In this document: piece by piece, positions 8,751-16,606 of the stretch | Layout: each line of letters starts with the position of its first letter | How positions within the stretch are numbered: position 1 is the first letter of the stretch | Notes under the pieces: generated by a model | What the model saw: the letters and a program-made list of their open reading frames with translations, nothing else | Database searches by the model: none | Told to the model about the DNA's origin: nothing | Program-made: the position numbers and the translations under genes | From: Gammaproteobacteria bacterium 50_400_T64 | GTDB lineage: Bacteria; Pseudomonadota; Gammaproteobacteria; Pseudomonadales; Porticoccaceae | Assembly (NCBI GenBank): GCA_002162755.1 | Contig: MAAS01000026.1 | Coordinates: 51,669-115,668, forward strand | Length of the DNA: 64,000 bases | Reading direction: 5' to 3'

Positions 8751-10709
8751 CTAAGCCGACGTGGAGGGTGAAACAGCAGGCAGATCAAAACCAAAAACCT
8801 CACTGTAAAACTTGAGTTCCTCTAGCATCGCTTTCTCCGTATTTCCTGCCTGCCGAAAACCGTGGCCTTCATCGCTAAAGGGAATGTATTTCACTTTAAG
8901 CCCTTTTTTCTCGAGAGATTCAACCATTGCTTCTGCCTGTTGCGGCGGCACAACTTTATCGTCGAGACCCTGAAAGAAAATTACCGGGCAATTGAGTTTA
9001 TCGATATGGTTAATGGGCGAACGTTGCTTATAGAGTGCTTGCTCAGCGGGGTAGGGGCCGACCAATGTGTCGAGATAGCGCGACTCAAATTTGTGGGTGT
9101 CGCGGGCCAGAGTTTCGAGATCACCAATGCCGTAATAACTGGCACCGGCTTTGAACAAGTCGTGAAAGGCGAGGGCGGCGAGCACGGTATAACCGCCAGC
9201 GCTGCCGCCGCGAATCATGATGCGCTCGGGGTCGACGAGGTTTTGAGCAATAAGATGCTGGGCACCGGCGACCACATCGTCGACATCTTTAATCCCCCAG
9301 GCACCATCCAACGCTTGTCGATAGGGTCTACCGTAGCCGGTACTGCCACGATAATTCACGTCGAGCACCGCAAAGCCACGATTAGTCCAGAACTGTATTT
9401 TTAAATTGAAACCTGTAGAGGTAGCACCGGTTGGCCCGCCGTGGCACAAGACCAGCAGTGGTGGTTTTTCATCGGTGTTTTGTGAATACGCGGCATTACA
9501 GGGCGGATAATAAAAGCCGTGGGCTTGTTCGTTGTCATTAGTTGAAGAGCCGCTGGTAGTAAATGTAATAGCTTGAGGCTGAGCGTAGTTTTCTGCGGCA
9601 ATGGGCAGGGCGGTAAACTGATGAATGATTTTATATTGAGCCGATTGTGTGTCGAGTTCGACAAGGCAGCCACTTTGTGAAGGCGACGCACCTATAAACC
9701 AGACGCAATTTTCTTTGCTGACTAAAGCCGATATTTGAGTGAAGGGCAGGTCAATGGTCGTTAGTTGTTTGGTTTTTTCATCAATGAGGCCGAGCCGCCA
9801 TAAACCCTCTGTGGTGTAGCAGGCGGCCAAATTACCGTCTCTGCAAAAACCATAAGTCGACATGCCCAGTGTCCACAGTGGCGTGGCAAACTCTGCTTTC
9901 TGTGGACATATTGCTACGCTTTTCTCTGTATTTTCATGGCGATAAATATTCCACCACTCGTTGCGATCCGAGACAAAGTACAATTCGCCAGCGGGTGACC
10001 ACTGGGGCTGAAAAATAGCTTCATCACGGCCACCGGCAATATTTTCTGGGCTGGCCAATAAACCACCGTCATTGAAATTCGCCAGCCATAATTCGCTACC
10101 CTGCCAGGGCATTTGTGGGTGCTGCCAGCTTATCCAGCTAAGTTGTGTGCCATCGGGACTGAGGCGAGGGTAGGCGTAAAAATCTGCGCCGCTGTGTAGC
10201 TCACTAAATTCGTAGGGTGAGTTGGTGGAAAGGGCGGCAATAAAGTTGCGGGGCTCATCAAGTTCGTCGCTGCTTTGTTCGGCGACGCAAATTAAGCGTT
10301 GGTGTTGGGTGTCATAACAAAAATCAGCAAAGCGCAGGTTGTGATTGGCCGGACTAATGGCCTCGGGGCTTGCACCTTTTACCCCTGTGTCGATCCGATA
10401 AATACGCTGATCATTTTGTTCGCAAAAATATAAAACACCAGCAATTACAATATACGGTGCGCCACCGTATTCATGCACGCGGCTACGCGCACTAAAAGGT
10501 GCGGGCAGCACATCCGTTTTTTGCCCCGTGGCATCGTGCCTAACAATTGCATTGCGTCCGCGTTCTTCCGGTCGAGCCTCCAGCCAATAAAGGTCATCAC
10601 CATCAATACACAGGTTATCGATTGAGGGTGCTGCACTGGCAACCTGTCGAGCGCTGATCGGTGATTGCCAGCTGCCATATGCGGTGTTGCTTTTCATTTT
10701 GTCTGCCAT
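8751..10709 (-). CDS. S9 family (prolyl oligopeptidase-type) serine peptidase
   Basis: 652 aa with an N-terminal beta-propeller-like half (about 20-380) and a C-terminal alpha/beta-hydrolase. The nucleophile elbow GGSAGGY places Ser503; the Asp in GLDDKVVPP (about 583) and His616 in DEGHGF complete the triad. HGGPT at about 425 is the usual oxyanion-hole segment. No signal peptide, so a cytoplasmic dipeptidyl- or oligopeptidase is expected. The ATG follows the yciH stop by one base and greB follows its stop by two, so the three genes look co-transcribed. Exact specificity is not readable; S9C-type acylaminoacyl or dipeptidyl peptidases are the closest by pattern. Confidence 0.9.
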   Translation of the reverse strand: MADKMKSNTAYGSWQSPISARQVASAAPSIDNLCIDGDDLYWLEARPEERGRNAIVRHDATGQKTDVLPAPFSARSRVHEYGGAPYIVIAGVLYFCEQNDQRIYRIDTGVKGASPEAISPANHNLRFADFCYDTQHQRLICVAEQSSDELDEPRNFIAALSTNSPYEFSELHSGADFYAYPRLSPDGTQLSWISWQHPQMPWQGSELWLANFNDGGLLASPENIAGGRDEAIFQPQWSPAGELYFVSDRNEWWNIYRHENTEKSVAICPQKAEFATPLWTLGMSTYGFCRDGNLAACYTTEGLWRLGLIDEKTKQLTTIDLPFTQISALVSKENCVWFIGASPSQSGCLVELDTQSAQYKIIHQFTALPIAAENYAQPQAITFTTSGSSTNDNEQAHGFYYPPCNAAYSQNTDEKPPLLVLCHGGPTGATSTGFNLKIQFWTNRGFAVLDVNYRGSTGYGRPYRQALDGAWGIKDVDDVVAGAQHLIAQNLVDPERIMIRGGSAGGYTVLAALAFHDLFKAGASYYGIGDLETLARDTHKFESRYLDTLVGPYPAEQALYKQRSPINHIDKLNCPVIFFQGLDDKVVPPQQAEAMVESLEKKGLKVKYIPFSDEGHGFRQAGNTEKAMLEELKFYSEVFGFDLPAVSPSTSA

Positions 10710-10710
10710 T

Positions 10711-11037
10711 TTAGCCGCCCGCCATCTTTACGTTATAACCTTCTTTTGTCAGCAGCTCGCGTATTTTTTCTCGGTGGTCGCCCTGTATTTCGATAATACC
10801 GTTTTTCACCGAGCCGCCAGAACCGCAAGTTTGTTTTAGCTTTTTTGCCAGGGTTTTTAATTCAGGCTCAGGCAAGGGTACGCCGCTAATCGTCGTCGCC
10901 GCATTGCCTTTGCGACCACTGGTTTCCCGGCGGATACGCACAATTCCATCACCAGCCAGCGTGCTTGCCGTTTCGTTATCCGTGGTTTTAATACGGCCTT
11001 TGTCGGTGGAGTAAACCAGTCGGGAATTCTTTTTCAT
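10711..11037 (-). CDS. yciH: SUI1/YciH family translation initiation-related protein
   Basis: 108 aa, the size of bacterial eIF1/SUI1 homologues. The C-terminal half VRIRRETSGRKGN..., KTLAKKLKQTCGSGGSVKNGIIEIQGDHREKI is the SUI1 domain with the conserved GCGGS-like loop (here TCGSGGS). YciH is thought to act on initiation-complex fidelity on the ribosome; its role in bacteria is only partly known. It sits directly upstream of the S9 peptidase, with a one-base gap. Confidence 0.93.
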   Translation of the reverse strand: MKKNSRLVYSTDKGRIKTTDNETASTLAGDGIVRIRRETSGRKGNAATTISGVPLPEPELKTLAKKLKQTCGSGGSVKNGIIEIQGDHREKIRELLTKEGYNVKMAGG

Positions 11038-11067
11038 CAGCTTTTAATACAGCCTTATTAGTAGGGT

Positions 11068-12069
11068 TTATGGAATAAGAATGATTTTACCAATATGTGC
11101 ATTACTCTCCATTAACTGGTGGGCTTTACTTGCCTCGTCCAGTTTAAATTCTGAGTGAATGACCGGCTTTATCGTACCGTCATCCAGTAGTGGCCAAACC
11201 TGTTCCTTCAAGCCAGTGGCAATACGAATCTTATTTTCAATCGGCTGGCTGCGCAGGGTAGAACCCGTGAGCACCAACTGTTTAAGCATCACTGCACCGA
11301 AATCAACCTCAGCTTTTGAGCCACGCAAAAAGGCGATAGACACAATGCGTGCCTTCGGTGCCGTGGCTTTAATATTCTTCTGAATGTAATCCCCGCCGAT
11401 CATATCGAGAATCACATTAGCACCTTTGGTGTTTGATTTAATGCCCTTAACGAAGTCTTCGGTGTGATAATTAAAGGCCTTCTCTGCGCCCAGCTCTTCA
11501 CACACACGGCACTTTTCATCGCTGCCCGCCGTGGCAAATACTCTTGCGCCAAAGGCTTTTGCTAATTGAATCGCCGTGGTGCCGATACCGCTAGTGCCGC
11601 CGTGTACCAGGAATGTTTCACCCGGCTGTAGCGCAGCGCGTTCAAACACGTTATGCCAAACGGTGAAAAAAGTTTCCGGCAAGGCCGCAGCCTCGACCAT
11701 CGACAGCCCTTTAGGGATGGGTAAACAAACAGACTGATGAGCCACCGCGTAGTCCGCGTAACCGCCACCATTAAGCAGGGCGCAAACTTTATCGCCAACA
11801 GCCCACTCGCTAACCGCACTGCCGATAGCAACAATTTCGCCAGCGGCTTCAAGTCCCAATAAATCTGATGCGCCGGGCGGTGGCGGGTAAGCACCTTTGC
11901 GCTGGATCACATCGGGGCGATTAACCCCGGCAGCGGCGATTTTGATGAGTACCTCATCGGGGCCACATTCGGGCAGAGGGCGTTCGCCCAGGCTCATGAC
12001 TTCGGGGCCACCGGGGGTGGTGATTTCAATGCATTTCATGGTTGATGGATTCATAGAGGGGCTCGACAT
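11068..12069 (-). CDS. NAD(P)H-quinone oxidoreductase, zinc-independent MDR family (PIG3/QOR-like)
   Basis: 333 aa. The start MKCIEITTPGGPEVM, GVNRPDVIQRKGAYPPPPGASDLLGLEAAG and the Rossmann segment LVHGGTSGIGTTAIQLAKAFGA are standard for the zinc-less quinone oxidoreductases of the medium-chain dehydrogenase superfamily (PIG3/TP53I3-like). No catalytic or structural zinc cysteines are visible, as expected. It probably reduces quinones or enones with NADPH. The listed start adds ten residues before MKCIEI; neither start has a clear ribosome site. A 30-bp gap separates it from yciH, so it may lead the yciH-S9-greB operon. Confidence 0.91.
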   Translation of the reverse strand: MSSPSMNPSTMKCIEITTPGGPEVMSLGERPLPECGPDEVLIKIAAAGVNRPDVIQRKGAYPPPPGASDLLGLEAAGEIVAIGSAVSEWAVGDKVCALLNGGGYADYAVAHQSVCLPIPKGLSMVEAAALPETFFTVWHNVFERAALQPGETFLVHGGTSGIGTTAIQLAKAFGARVFATAGSDEKCRVCEELGAEKAFNYHTEDFVKGIKSNTKGANVILDMIGGDYIQKNIKATAPKARIVSIAFLRGSKAEVDFGAVMLKQLVLTGSTLRSQPIENKIRIATGLKEQVWPLLDDGTIKPVIHSEFKLDEASKAHQLMESNAHIGKIILIP

Positions 12070-12145
12070 ACTATTGGCTGGTGAGTTTGGGCGTAATTAT
12101 AGAGGGTGTGGCTAGTAATGGGGTGTGGGCTGTGTTTTTCCTGTT

Positions 12146-13354
12146 CTAAATCTGAGGTGCTAAATCCGGGAAATACCAGGGCTCTGCATGTTCTGGAATC
12201 GCCCACCGCAGTGGAGACTTGCTACTCGTTTCACTTAGTAGCCCTTCAGTTTTCAACTGACTCAACAAGCGTCTTGCACTGCGCTCCGGCATGCCGCACA
12301 ACTCCAGAGCTTGCGCCCGATCTATCTCGCCATAGATAAAAGCCGTATGTAATATTAGGCCCGCGACAGGTTTAAGCGGCTTATCCATACCTCTTACTCG
12401 AAAGTCATTCCTGGCCCGAACATAGCCATCAATACGCTTACGCAGCCCCGCCAAATCGAGCAACTCGCTGAGGTAATCCACCTGATCAATGGCGGTGTCT
12501 AGCATATAGCGACAAAATTCCAGTAAGCCTTTTTCCGACAGCTGCCCCCGGCCGTCGTAGTCACCCTGTCGAGGCTGATCAGCCAGGGCTAGTGCCGTCT
12601 TGTAATTATTGTTCCCCCTTGCCAGGCCACGGCTTAAGCACCAGGCACCGTAACTATCGAGCCCGGTCGCCTTCAGGGCGGCATCTGTTGCCAACCGTCC
12701 TACGCGGCCATTGCCGTCCAGAAAAGGGTGAATCCATGCCAAACGGTGATGGGCCGCCATAATGGCAATCAGCTTCCTGTCACCACTAAAGCGAGCGGGT
12801 TGATAAGTTTCGCAAAAGCGCGTCATTAAGGCCTCTACATCTTTTGCTGCGGGGGGAATATGTAAGCCAACGGCAACCGGCTGCGTTCGCCACTCCCCGG
12901 GTACCACCTTGCCCACGACCGCACCTTGCTCATCCTTTAGCACCCATAAACTTTCGGGAATATTAAGATAGAACTGCCGGTGAATCTCTTGAATAAACGC
13001 CGGGCTAAAGACTTTCATCGCATCCGGCGATTGCGCCTGCAGCCAGGCTTGCACCGCCATATGCCCGAGTGATTCCTGCTGTAAATCCCGCTTTGCAGCG
13101 TCTGTGTTGTAATCCCCCCGCTGAGCAGCCCTTATCTCATGGGGCTGTGTCGCATTACCCTCTATCAAATTAGAGTAATAGGAATTAATCACCCGCATAT
13201 ACGTTTCAAGCGTCAGGCGTGTTTGCTCTGCGAGCTGTCCCGATAACTTCGCCGATTTCTGGCTTAAGGTCATCGCCAAATCGGGCAATGACGAATGCGC
13301 GAGTGCTTTATCACTGGGTATAAAGGGCGCAACATTAAGTATGGAGCAGGTCAT
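12146..13354 (-). CDS. Fic family protein (class II, self-inhibited) with C-terminal winged helix
   Basis: About 402 aa. The Fic core motif HPFLDGNGRVGR (residues ~209-220) carries the catalytic His and the Asp/Asn, Gly and Arg residues of AMP-transferring Fic enzymes. An N-terminal helix contains SNLIEG, fitting the (S/T)xxxE(G/N) inhibitory motif, which makes this a class II self-inhibited Fic. The C-terminal ~100 residues look like a winged helix (CGMPERSARRLLSQLKTEGLL), common in this subgroup. The first ATG (13360) abuts the GAGGA ribosome site, while ATG 13354 is spaced six bases from it, so I chose 13354. The target protein is unknown. The upstream region carries three GGCCG(C/T)TTTAA boxes. 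It borders a decayed restriction-modification cassette. Confidence 0.93.
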   Translation of the reverse strand: MTCSILNVAPFIPSDKALAHSSLPDLAMTLSQKSAKLSGQLAEQTRLTLETYMRVINSYYSNLIEGNATQPHEIRAAQRGDYNTDAAKRDLQQESLGHMAVQAWLQAQSPDAMKVFSPAFIQEIHRQFYLNIPESLWVLKDEQGAVVGKVVPGEWRTQPVAVGLHIPPAAKDVEALMTRFCETYQPARFSGDRKLIAIMAAHHRLAWIHPFLDGNGRVGRLATDAALKATGLDSYGAWCLSRGLARGNNNYKTALALADQPRQGDYDGRGQLSEKGLLEFCRYMLDTAIDQVDYLSELLDLAGLRKRIDGYVRARNDFRVRGMDKPLKPVAGLILHTAFIYGEIDRAQALELCGMPERSARRLLSQLKTEGLLSETSSKSPLRWAIPEHAEPWYFPDLAPQI

Positions 13355-13398
13355 TCGCATTCCTCAGCGCGTAACAGAGCAAGAAGTAGAGCTATTTT

Positions 13399-13427
13399 GG
13401 CCGTTTTAATGGCCGCTTTAAAAGCGG
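13399..13427. promoter_or_regulatory. Putative operator of the fic gene (tandem boxes and palindrome)
   Basis: Two GGCCG(C/T)TTTAA boxes lie in tandem at a 12-nt period (13399-13409, 13411-13421). The second runs into a perfect palindrome CCGCTTT-A-AAAGCGG (13413-13427). A TATAAA on the minus strand (13437-13442) could be the fic -10 element, which would put the palindrome over the transcription start. Binding by the Fic winged helix (autoregulation) is inference. Confidence 0.5.
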
Positions 13428-13487
13428 TGCAAGTCATTTATATTATTGGATATTTATCAATAAATACAGATATTTGTTGCAATAAAC

Positions 13488-13498
13488 GGCCGCTTTAA
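13488..13498. repeat. Third copy of the GGCCGCTTTAA box upstream of fic
   Basis: Identical to the box at 13411-13421 and 77 bp from it. It lies further upstream of the fic promoter region, where a distal operator would sit. The function is inferred only from repetition. Confidence 0.45.
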
Positions 13499-13704
13499 TA
13501 GCCGGGTGGTTAAGGGTGGCTGTAGTGCCTGCAATAAATGCTCTCTACTTGACTAAGCGGGGTGGCTAGACTGGAATTTGGCTTCGTCTAATAAGGAAAA
13601 TCACACCGTCCAATAGGGAATATACATGTGTCTGATAGGCAGTTAATGAAATATGAAATAGGTATGTTTGTTGGGGTTCGCAGGCTCACCTTCAGCCTGC
13701 GGCC
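13499..13704. other. Non-coding stretch between fic promoter and vsr
   Basis: Together with the fic promoter region this makes about 340 bp without a credible gene. The only structure I see is an 8-bp inverted repeat CGCAGGCT/AGCCTGCG (13679-13686 and 13694-13701). It lies just beyond the end of the extended vsr frame and has no T-run. No insertion-sequence ends or att-like repeats were noticed. Confidence 0.5.
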
Positions 13705-13821
13705 TTACCGATTCTCCTCTGAAACAATTTTTTGCCTCCTGCTTTTGACTTCCCGATAGAGGGTCTCAAAATACCAGGCAGAATCCGCTTGGATAAACTC
13801 ATGCAGTCTCTTGATCGCGTC
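13705..13821 (-). pseudogene. Possible lost C-terminal tail of Vsr (in frame after the TAA)
   Basis: Reading on past the vsr stop gives 38 codons (DAIKRLHEFIQADSAWYFE...) ending in TAA, in the same frame. The composition is amphipathic and protein-like. Chance openness of this length is about 15 percent, so this is suggestive only. It could be a real Vsr tail cut by a stop, a small readthrough product, or coincidence. Confidence 0.35.
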
Positions 13822-14202
13822 TTAAAATTCAATATCTCTCCGTGTTGTGCACTCCCGGATAACCGCAACACGCCAGTCTTCTTCTTTTAACTGTGCTATT
13901 ACACGCTGATCTCGCTGTTTATTGTCGGTAAATTTCTTCTTCCATTTATCCGAATAGTTCCTGTCAGAATACGCAAGCTTGCAGCCTTCATGCTGGTGCC
14001 AGTAACAACCATGGGTGAAAACAGCCACCTTATGGCGACGTAGAACAACGTCCGGTTTAATACTTCCAACCTTGCTGCCAAGTCGAAAACGATAACCGAG
14101 CAGGTGCAGGGCTTTCCGGGTAAGAACTTCTGGTTTGGTATTGCTTGAGCGTATGCCCGACATCATCCGGCTGCGGGTTTCTTTATTGACGATGTCTACC
14201 AT
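13822..14202 (-). CDS. vsr: Very short patch repair (Vsr-type) DNA mismatch endonuclease
   Basis: 126 aa. Vsr nicks next to T:G mismatches that arise by deamination of 5-methylcytosine. RSRMMSGIRSSNTKPE is the family N-terminus. The catalytic set D51 (KPDVVL), F62, H64, W68 and H69 (FTHGCYWH) falls at the same residue numbers as in E. coli Vsr as I recall them. The protein ends abruptly at RRDIEF. The frame then continues past the TAA for another 38 sense codons (to 13707), with a helix-like sequence, so the C-terminus may have been cut by a nonsense mutation. The catalytic core is complete. It travels with a C5-methyltransferase remnant and an MvaI-type nuclease. Confidence 0.9.
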   Translation of the reverse strand: MVDIVNKETRSRMMSGIRSSNTKPEVLTRKALHLLGYRFRLGSKVGSIKPDVVLRRHKVAVFTHGCYWHQHEGCKLAYSDRNYSDKWKKKFTDNKQRDQRVIAQLKEEDWRVAVIRECTTRRDIEF

Positions 14203-14289
14203 TTATTCGGTCCCTCGCAATAGGGCCTGAATTTTAAGACGGCTCCTGGAACACAGGCTTTCAAGATTGCCATCTCAATATAGAAAGAA

Positions 14290-14312
14290 AAAAGTGCCCA
14301 TTGCGCACTTTT
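14290..14312 (-). terminator. Rho-independent terminator after the methyltransferase remnant
   Basis: Inverted repeat AAAAGTGC/GCACTTTT with a 7-nt loop. Read on the minus strand the hairpin is followed by a T-rich run (TTTTTTCTTTC). It lies between the end of the methyltransferase remnant and the start of vsr, so vsr would need its own promoter. Confidence 0.65.
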
Positions 14313-14363
14313 ACGAGGAGTACTATTTCGTCAGTTTGAGCTTTAAAAGTACTTGAGGAATAC

Positions 14364-14997
14364 CTAAGAGCTCAAGCTCAGCGGATATTGGTGGGCATGT
14401 GCGCTAGCATCATTTTTGAGACTTGTTATATGCGGCTTCATAATTCTTGCGATTTCTTCGATAACAGGCACGACAACGGAATTACCAAACTGCTTATATG
14501 ACTGCGTATCAGACGCTGAGATTTTAAAGTTAGCTTCCCGGCTTGTCGTATCCCATCAAACGTGCGCATTCGCGCGGGGTCAATCTTCTTGGATTCCCCG
14601 ACCCTCGAGATACAAGTATTTCAGAGCCATCCTTGTAATACCTAGCAGATAAGGTACGTGCAACACTCTTCTTCGTCACCATGCCATAACCAAAACCATT
14701 GCCTTTGTGTTTAGCCGCATAGTTATACAAATAGGTCCAGAGCTTGTCACTTAGAATGTATTTATCCAGCACCTTACCTTTCCGGCCGGTGATAAAGCGT
14801 GAGTAGTTTTCATGACTTACATCCTCGCTCCCATCATTTGGGTGCAAGATATCTCCCATATTCATTCTGTCAGGTTCCTGCCCACGAAAAGCATCCCATG
14901 AAAAATCTGTATCATCGATAAAACCAACGAGATAAATACGTTCACGGTGTTGTGGCACAAACCCCTTACGATCTACAACCATAGGGAATACCGGGGC
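14364..14997 (-). pseudogene. C5-cytosine DNA methyltransferase remnant (motifs VIII-X only, frameshifted)
   Basis: The open frame 14530-14982 encodes methyltransferase motif VIII ([15 protein letters not shown]), a target-recognition region and motif IX ([14 protein letters not shown]). It then stops at ...DKPGS-TAA. In another frame directly downstream the sequence continues as NFKISASDTQSYKQFGNSVVVPV, which is motif X, ending at 14364. Removing one base near 14530-14542 restores ...DKPGANFKIS. So there is a single-base frameshift before motif X. Motifs I-VI (SAM binding and the PC catalytic Cys) are absent: upstream is an in-frame TAA at 14998 and then an unrelated ORF. Two independent lesions mean no active enzyme from this copy. 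Confidence 0.9.
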
Positions 14998-15006
14998 TTA
15001 GGTTGT

Positions 15007-15381
15007 TCATCCCACAGCAGTATGTACTGATAATGAGCAATCCCACAATTGATGGTGAGCCTGTCGGAAGTTGTCTAGCAGATGTTCTGTATTTCCCCAG
15101 ACAGGCATAGATGATATTTCTTCATCCGAGGCGCTTATTAATGAGGAAAATTCATGGTAAGAATGGTCTTCTAGTGTCGGGCCATTACTGTACTTCCAAA
15201 GCTGTGAATATAAAGTGGGTATGTTGACCTGTTCGGCAATAAAACACTCGTCAAATTCAAGGTATGACCTTAATTCGTCAATGTATTTTTCAGAAATTAT
15301 TCCAGTCAGTAACAATTGGCCAAAAGCTTTGAAGTTGCCGGCATCTCGGTAAAGGTATTCAAAAATATGATAGTTATGCAT
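15007..15381 (-). CDS. Hypothetical protein of a restriction-modification cassette (124 aa)
   Basis: I do not recognise a named family. The sequence (EYLYRDAGNFKAFGQLLLTG..., FIAEQVNIPTLYSQLW..., GPTLEDHSYHEF) is coherent and acidic. From memory it resembles small uncharacterised proteins that accompany restriction-modification or Vsr genes. No membrane segment, signal peptide or metal-binding cluster is seen. It lies between the MvaI-type nuclease and the methyltransferase remnant on the same strand. Its C-terminus (LWDCSLSVHTAVG) ends at the point where the methyltransferase is truncated, so the last residues may be altered by the same deletion. Confidence 0.7.
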   Translation of the reverse strand: MHNYHIFEYLYRDAGNFKAFGQLLLTGIISEKYIDELRSYLEFDECFIAEQVNIPTLYSQLWKYSNGPTLEDHSYHEFSSLISASDEEISSMPVWGNTEHLLDNFRQAHHQLWDCSLSVHTAVG

Positions 15382-15438
15382 GGGCTTTAAATTCCCCGTC
15401 TGATCTTTAGGTGGCTGAAATCAGAGTCTAGTTGAGTA

Positions 15439-16446
15439 TCAATTTTCATTTATGGAAAGGTCGATTAACTGAGTTTCTTGATACAGGTTTTCTATGGCTT
15501 CCTGCGGTATTCGCCATAGAAAACCATGATCTTTGGTGCGCCCATGTTTTTTAGACAAAGTGAAGTCTAGATAAACATTGCCATCATGTGCCATGCGTAT
15601 AAAGCGGAATAATGAGGGTGTTTTACAATATAAAAGCCGGTCAAAACGACAGCGTGTGTCGCCATTTTTCTGACGATTAATAGACACAGATATATAAGCT
15701 GTTTCGTTGTGTTTAGAAAGTACAGCATCCTCCAAGATGCTGTTGTCATATTCCAGTATTTTAAGTTTCTCTTTGTTAATGGTGATCGTGTTTTTATTGG
15801 GGCTAAGATAGAAGCCTAAAGAGTCTGCTGTATTGTTGAACGAGGTATAGAGTGCCTGCCGTTCTTTTTTCTCATCGTAGTAACCAAATTTTTCAAGCAA
15901 CTCGTTTTTGTCTTTACAAGCTAGATATCGTGATGGCACACGAGAGAACAGCGTCTGAAGAGTTTTACCGTGCTTGGTTTTTAACTCTATTCCCATGAAA
16001 TCTGCTTCTTTTGAACTGTTTTGTGGAATGCTCAGATAGTGCTCTAGCGAGAGCCCATATCGACCGCTTCCCTTGCCCTGTATTGGTAAATAGTCTCGTG
16101 AATATAGTCGCTTGAGCTTGCCAGTAAGCACATCAATAGGCGCTTGTTCCGTAACATTAGTTTGTTTGAGGTGGTTTAGCACTGCCGTCTTTAGTGCGGC
16201 TTGGTATTTGGGCTTTGGACGTAAACCATCAGCATAGGCTAGCTTTTCTTCATAAAGTACCGCGCTGATATTTTGGAATTTGAATTCGAAAGATTTAGCT
16301 GTACGCGAAGGGTGTGCTGCAGAAAGCTTGCGATAGATTGCCGCTTTGTTCGAGGGCTTTGCATTCACCTGAGCTTGCAATAGCTCAAAGTAAGCAAGAA
16401 CAGCTGCGTCTATTTCCGGATTCGACCATGCTATGTTTGTATTCAT
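15439..16446 (-). CDS. MvaI/BcnI-family type II restriction endonuclease
   Basis: 335 aa in two parts. Residues 5-75 (WSNPEIDAAVLAYFELL ... FEFKFQNISAVL) form a DNA-binding-like N-terminal domain shared with other restriction nucleases. Residues ~105-330 are an MvaI/BcnI/MutH-type catalytic domain: E135 in SLEHYL, D149, E154 and K156 in ADFMGIELKTK. The spacing 14/5/2 matches MvaI E36-D50-E55-K57 as I remember it. MvaI cuts CC(A/T)GG; the same or a related target is inference. The reading frame is complete, but the methyltransferase next to it is broken. No clear ribosome site precedes the ATG. Confidence 0.88.
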   Translation of the reverse strand: MNTNIAWSNPEIDAAVLAYFELLQAQVNAKPSNKAAIYRKLSAAHPSRTAKSFEFKFQNISAVLYEEKLAYADGLRPKPKYQAALKTAVLNHLKQTNVTEQAPIDVLTGKLKRLYSRDYLPIQGKGSGRYGLSLEHYLSIPQNSSKEADFMGIELKTKHGKTLQTLFSRVPSRYLACKDKNELLEKFGYYDEKKERQALYTSFNNTADSLGFYLSPNKNTITINKEKLKILEYDNSILEDAVLSKHNETAYISVSINRQKNGDTRCRFDRLLYCKTPSLFRFIRMAHDGNVYLDFTLSKKHGRTKDHGFLWRIPQEAIENLYQETQLIDLSINEN

Positions 16447-16606
16447 GAAGGAGGTAAAGCCTCACACCTGTTCTAGTTTAGAATTCATAATGTACAGGCC
16501 CCTTTGTATCAGAATAGTTGTCATTGTGCTTGATACTCCTCAGCTTGCACCTGCCATCAAACTTTTATACTTTGCCGTTCGACACTCTCTATCAAGGTGA
16601 TTACCT

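Noticed and set aside
8862-9404. 180-aa plus-strand ORF
   Set aside because: It lies fully antisense to the S9 peptidase catalytic domain, whose motifs are intact. A shadow of high-coding DNA.
13679-13701. 8-bp hairpin near the vsr end as a terminator
   Set aside because: No T-run follows on the minus strand, so it was not called a terminator.
14416-14652. 78-aa plus-strand ORF in the restriction island
   Set aside because: It is antisense to methyltransferase motifs IX-X; the minus strand holds the recognisable motifs.
12106-16606. Fic plus restriction island as a mobile element
   Set aside because: No transposase, integrase, target-site duplication or terminal inverted repeat could be seen; horizontal origin is plausible but boundaries are not supported.
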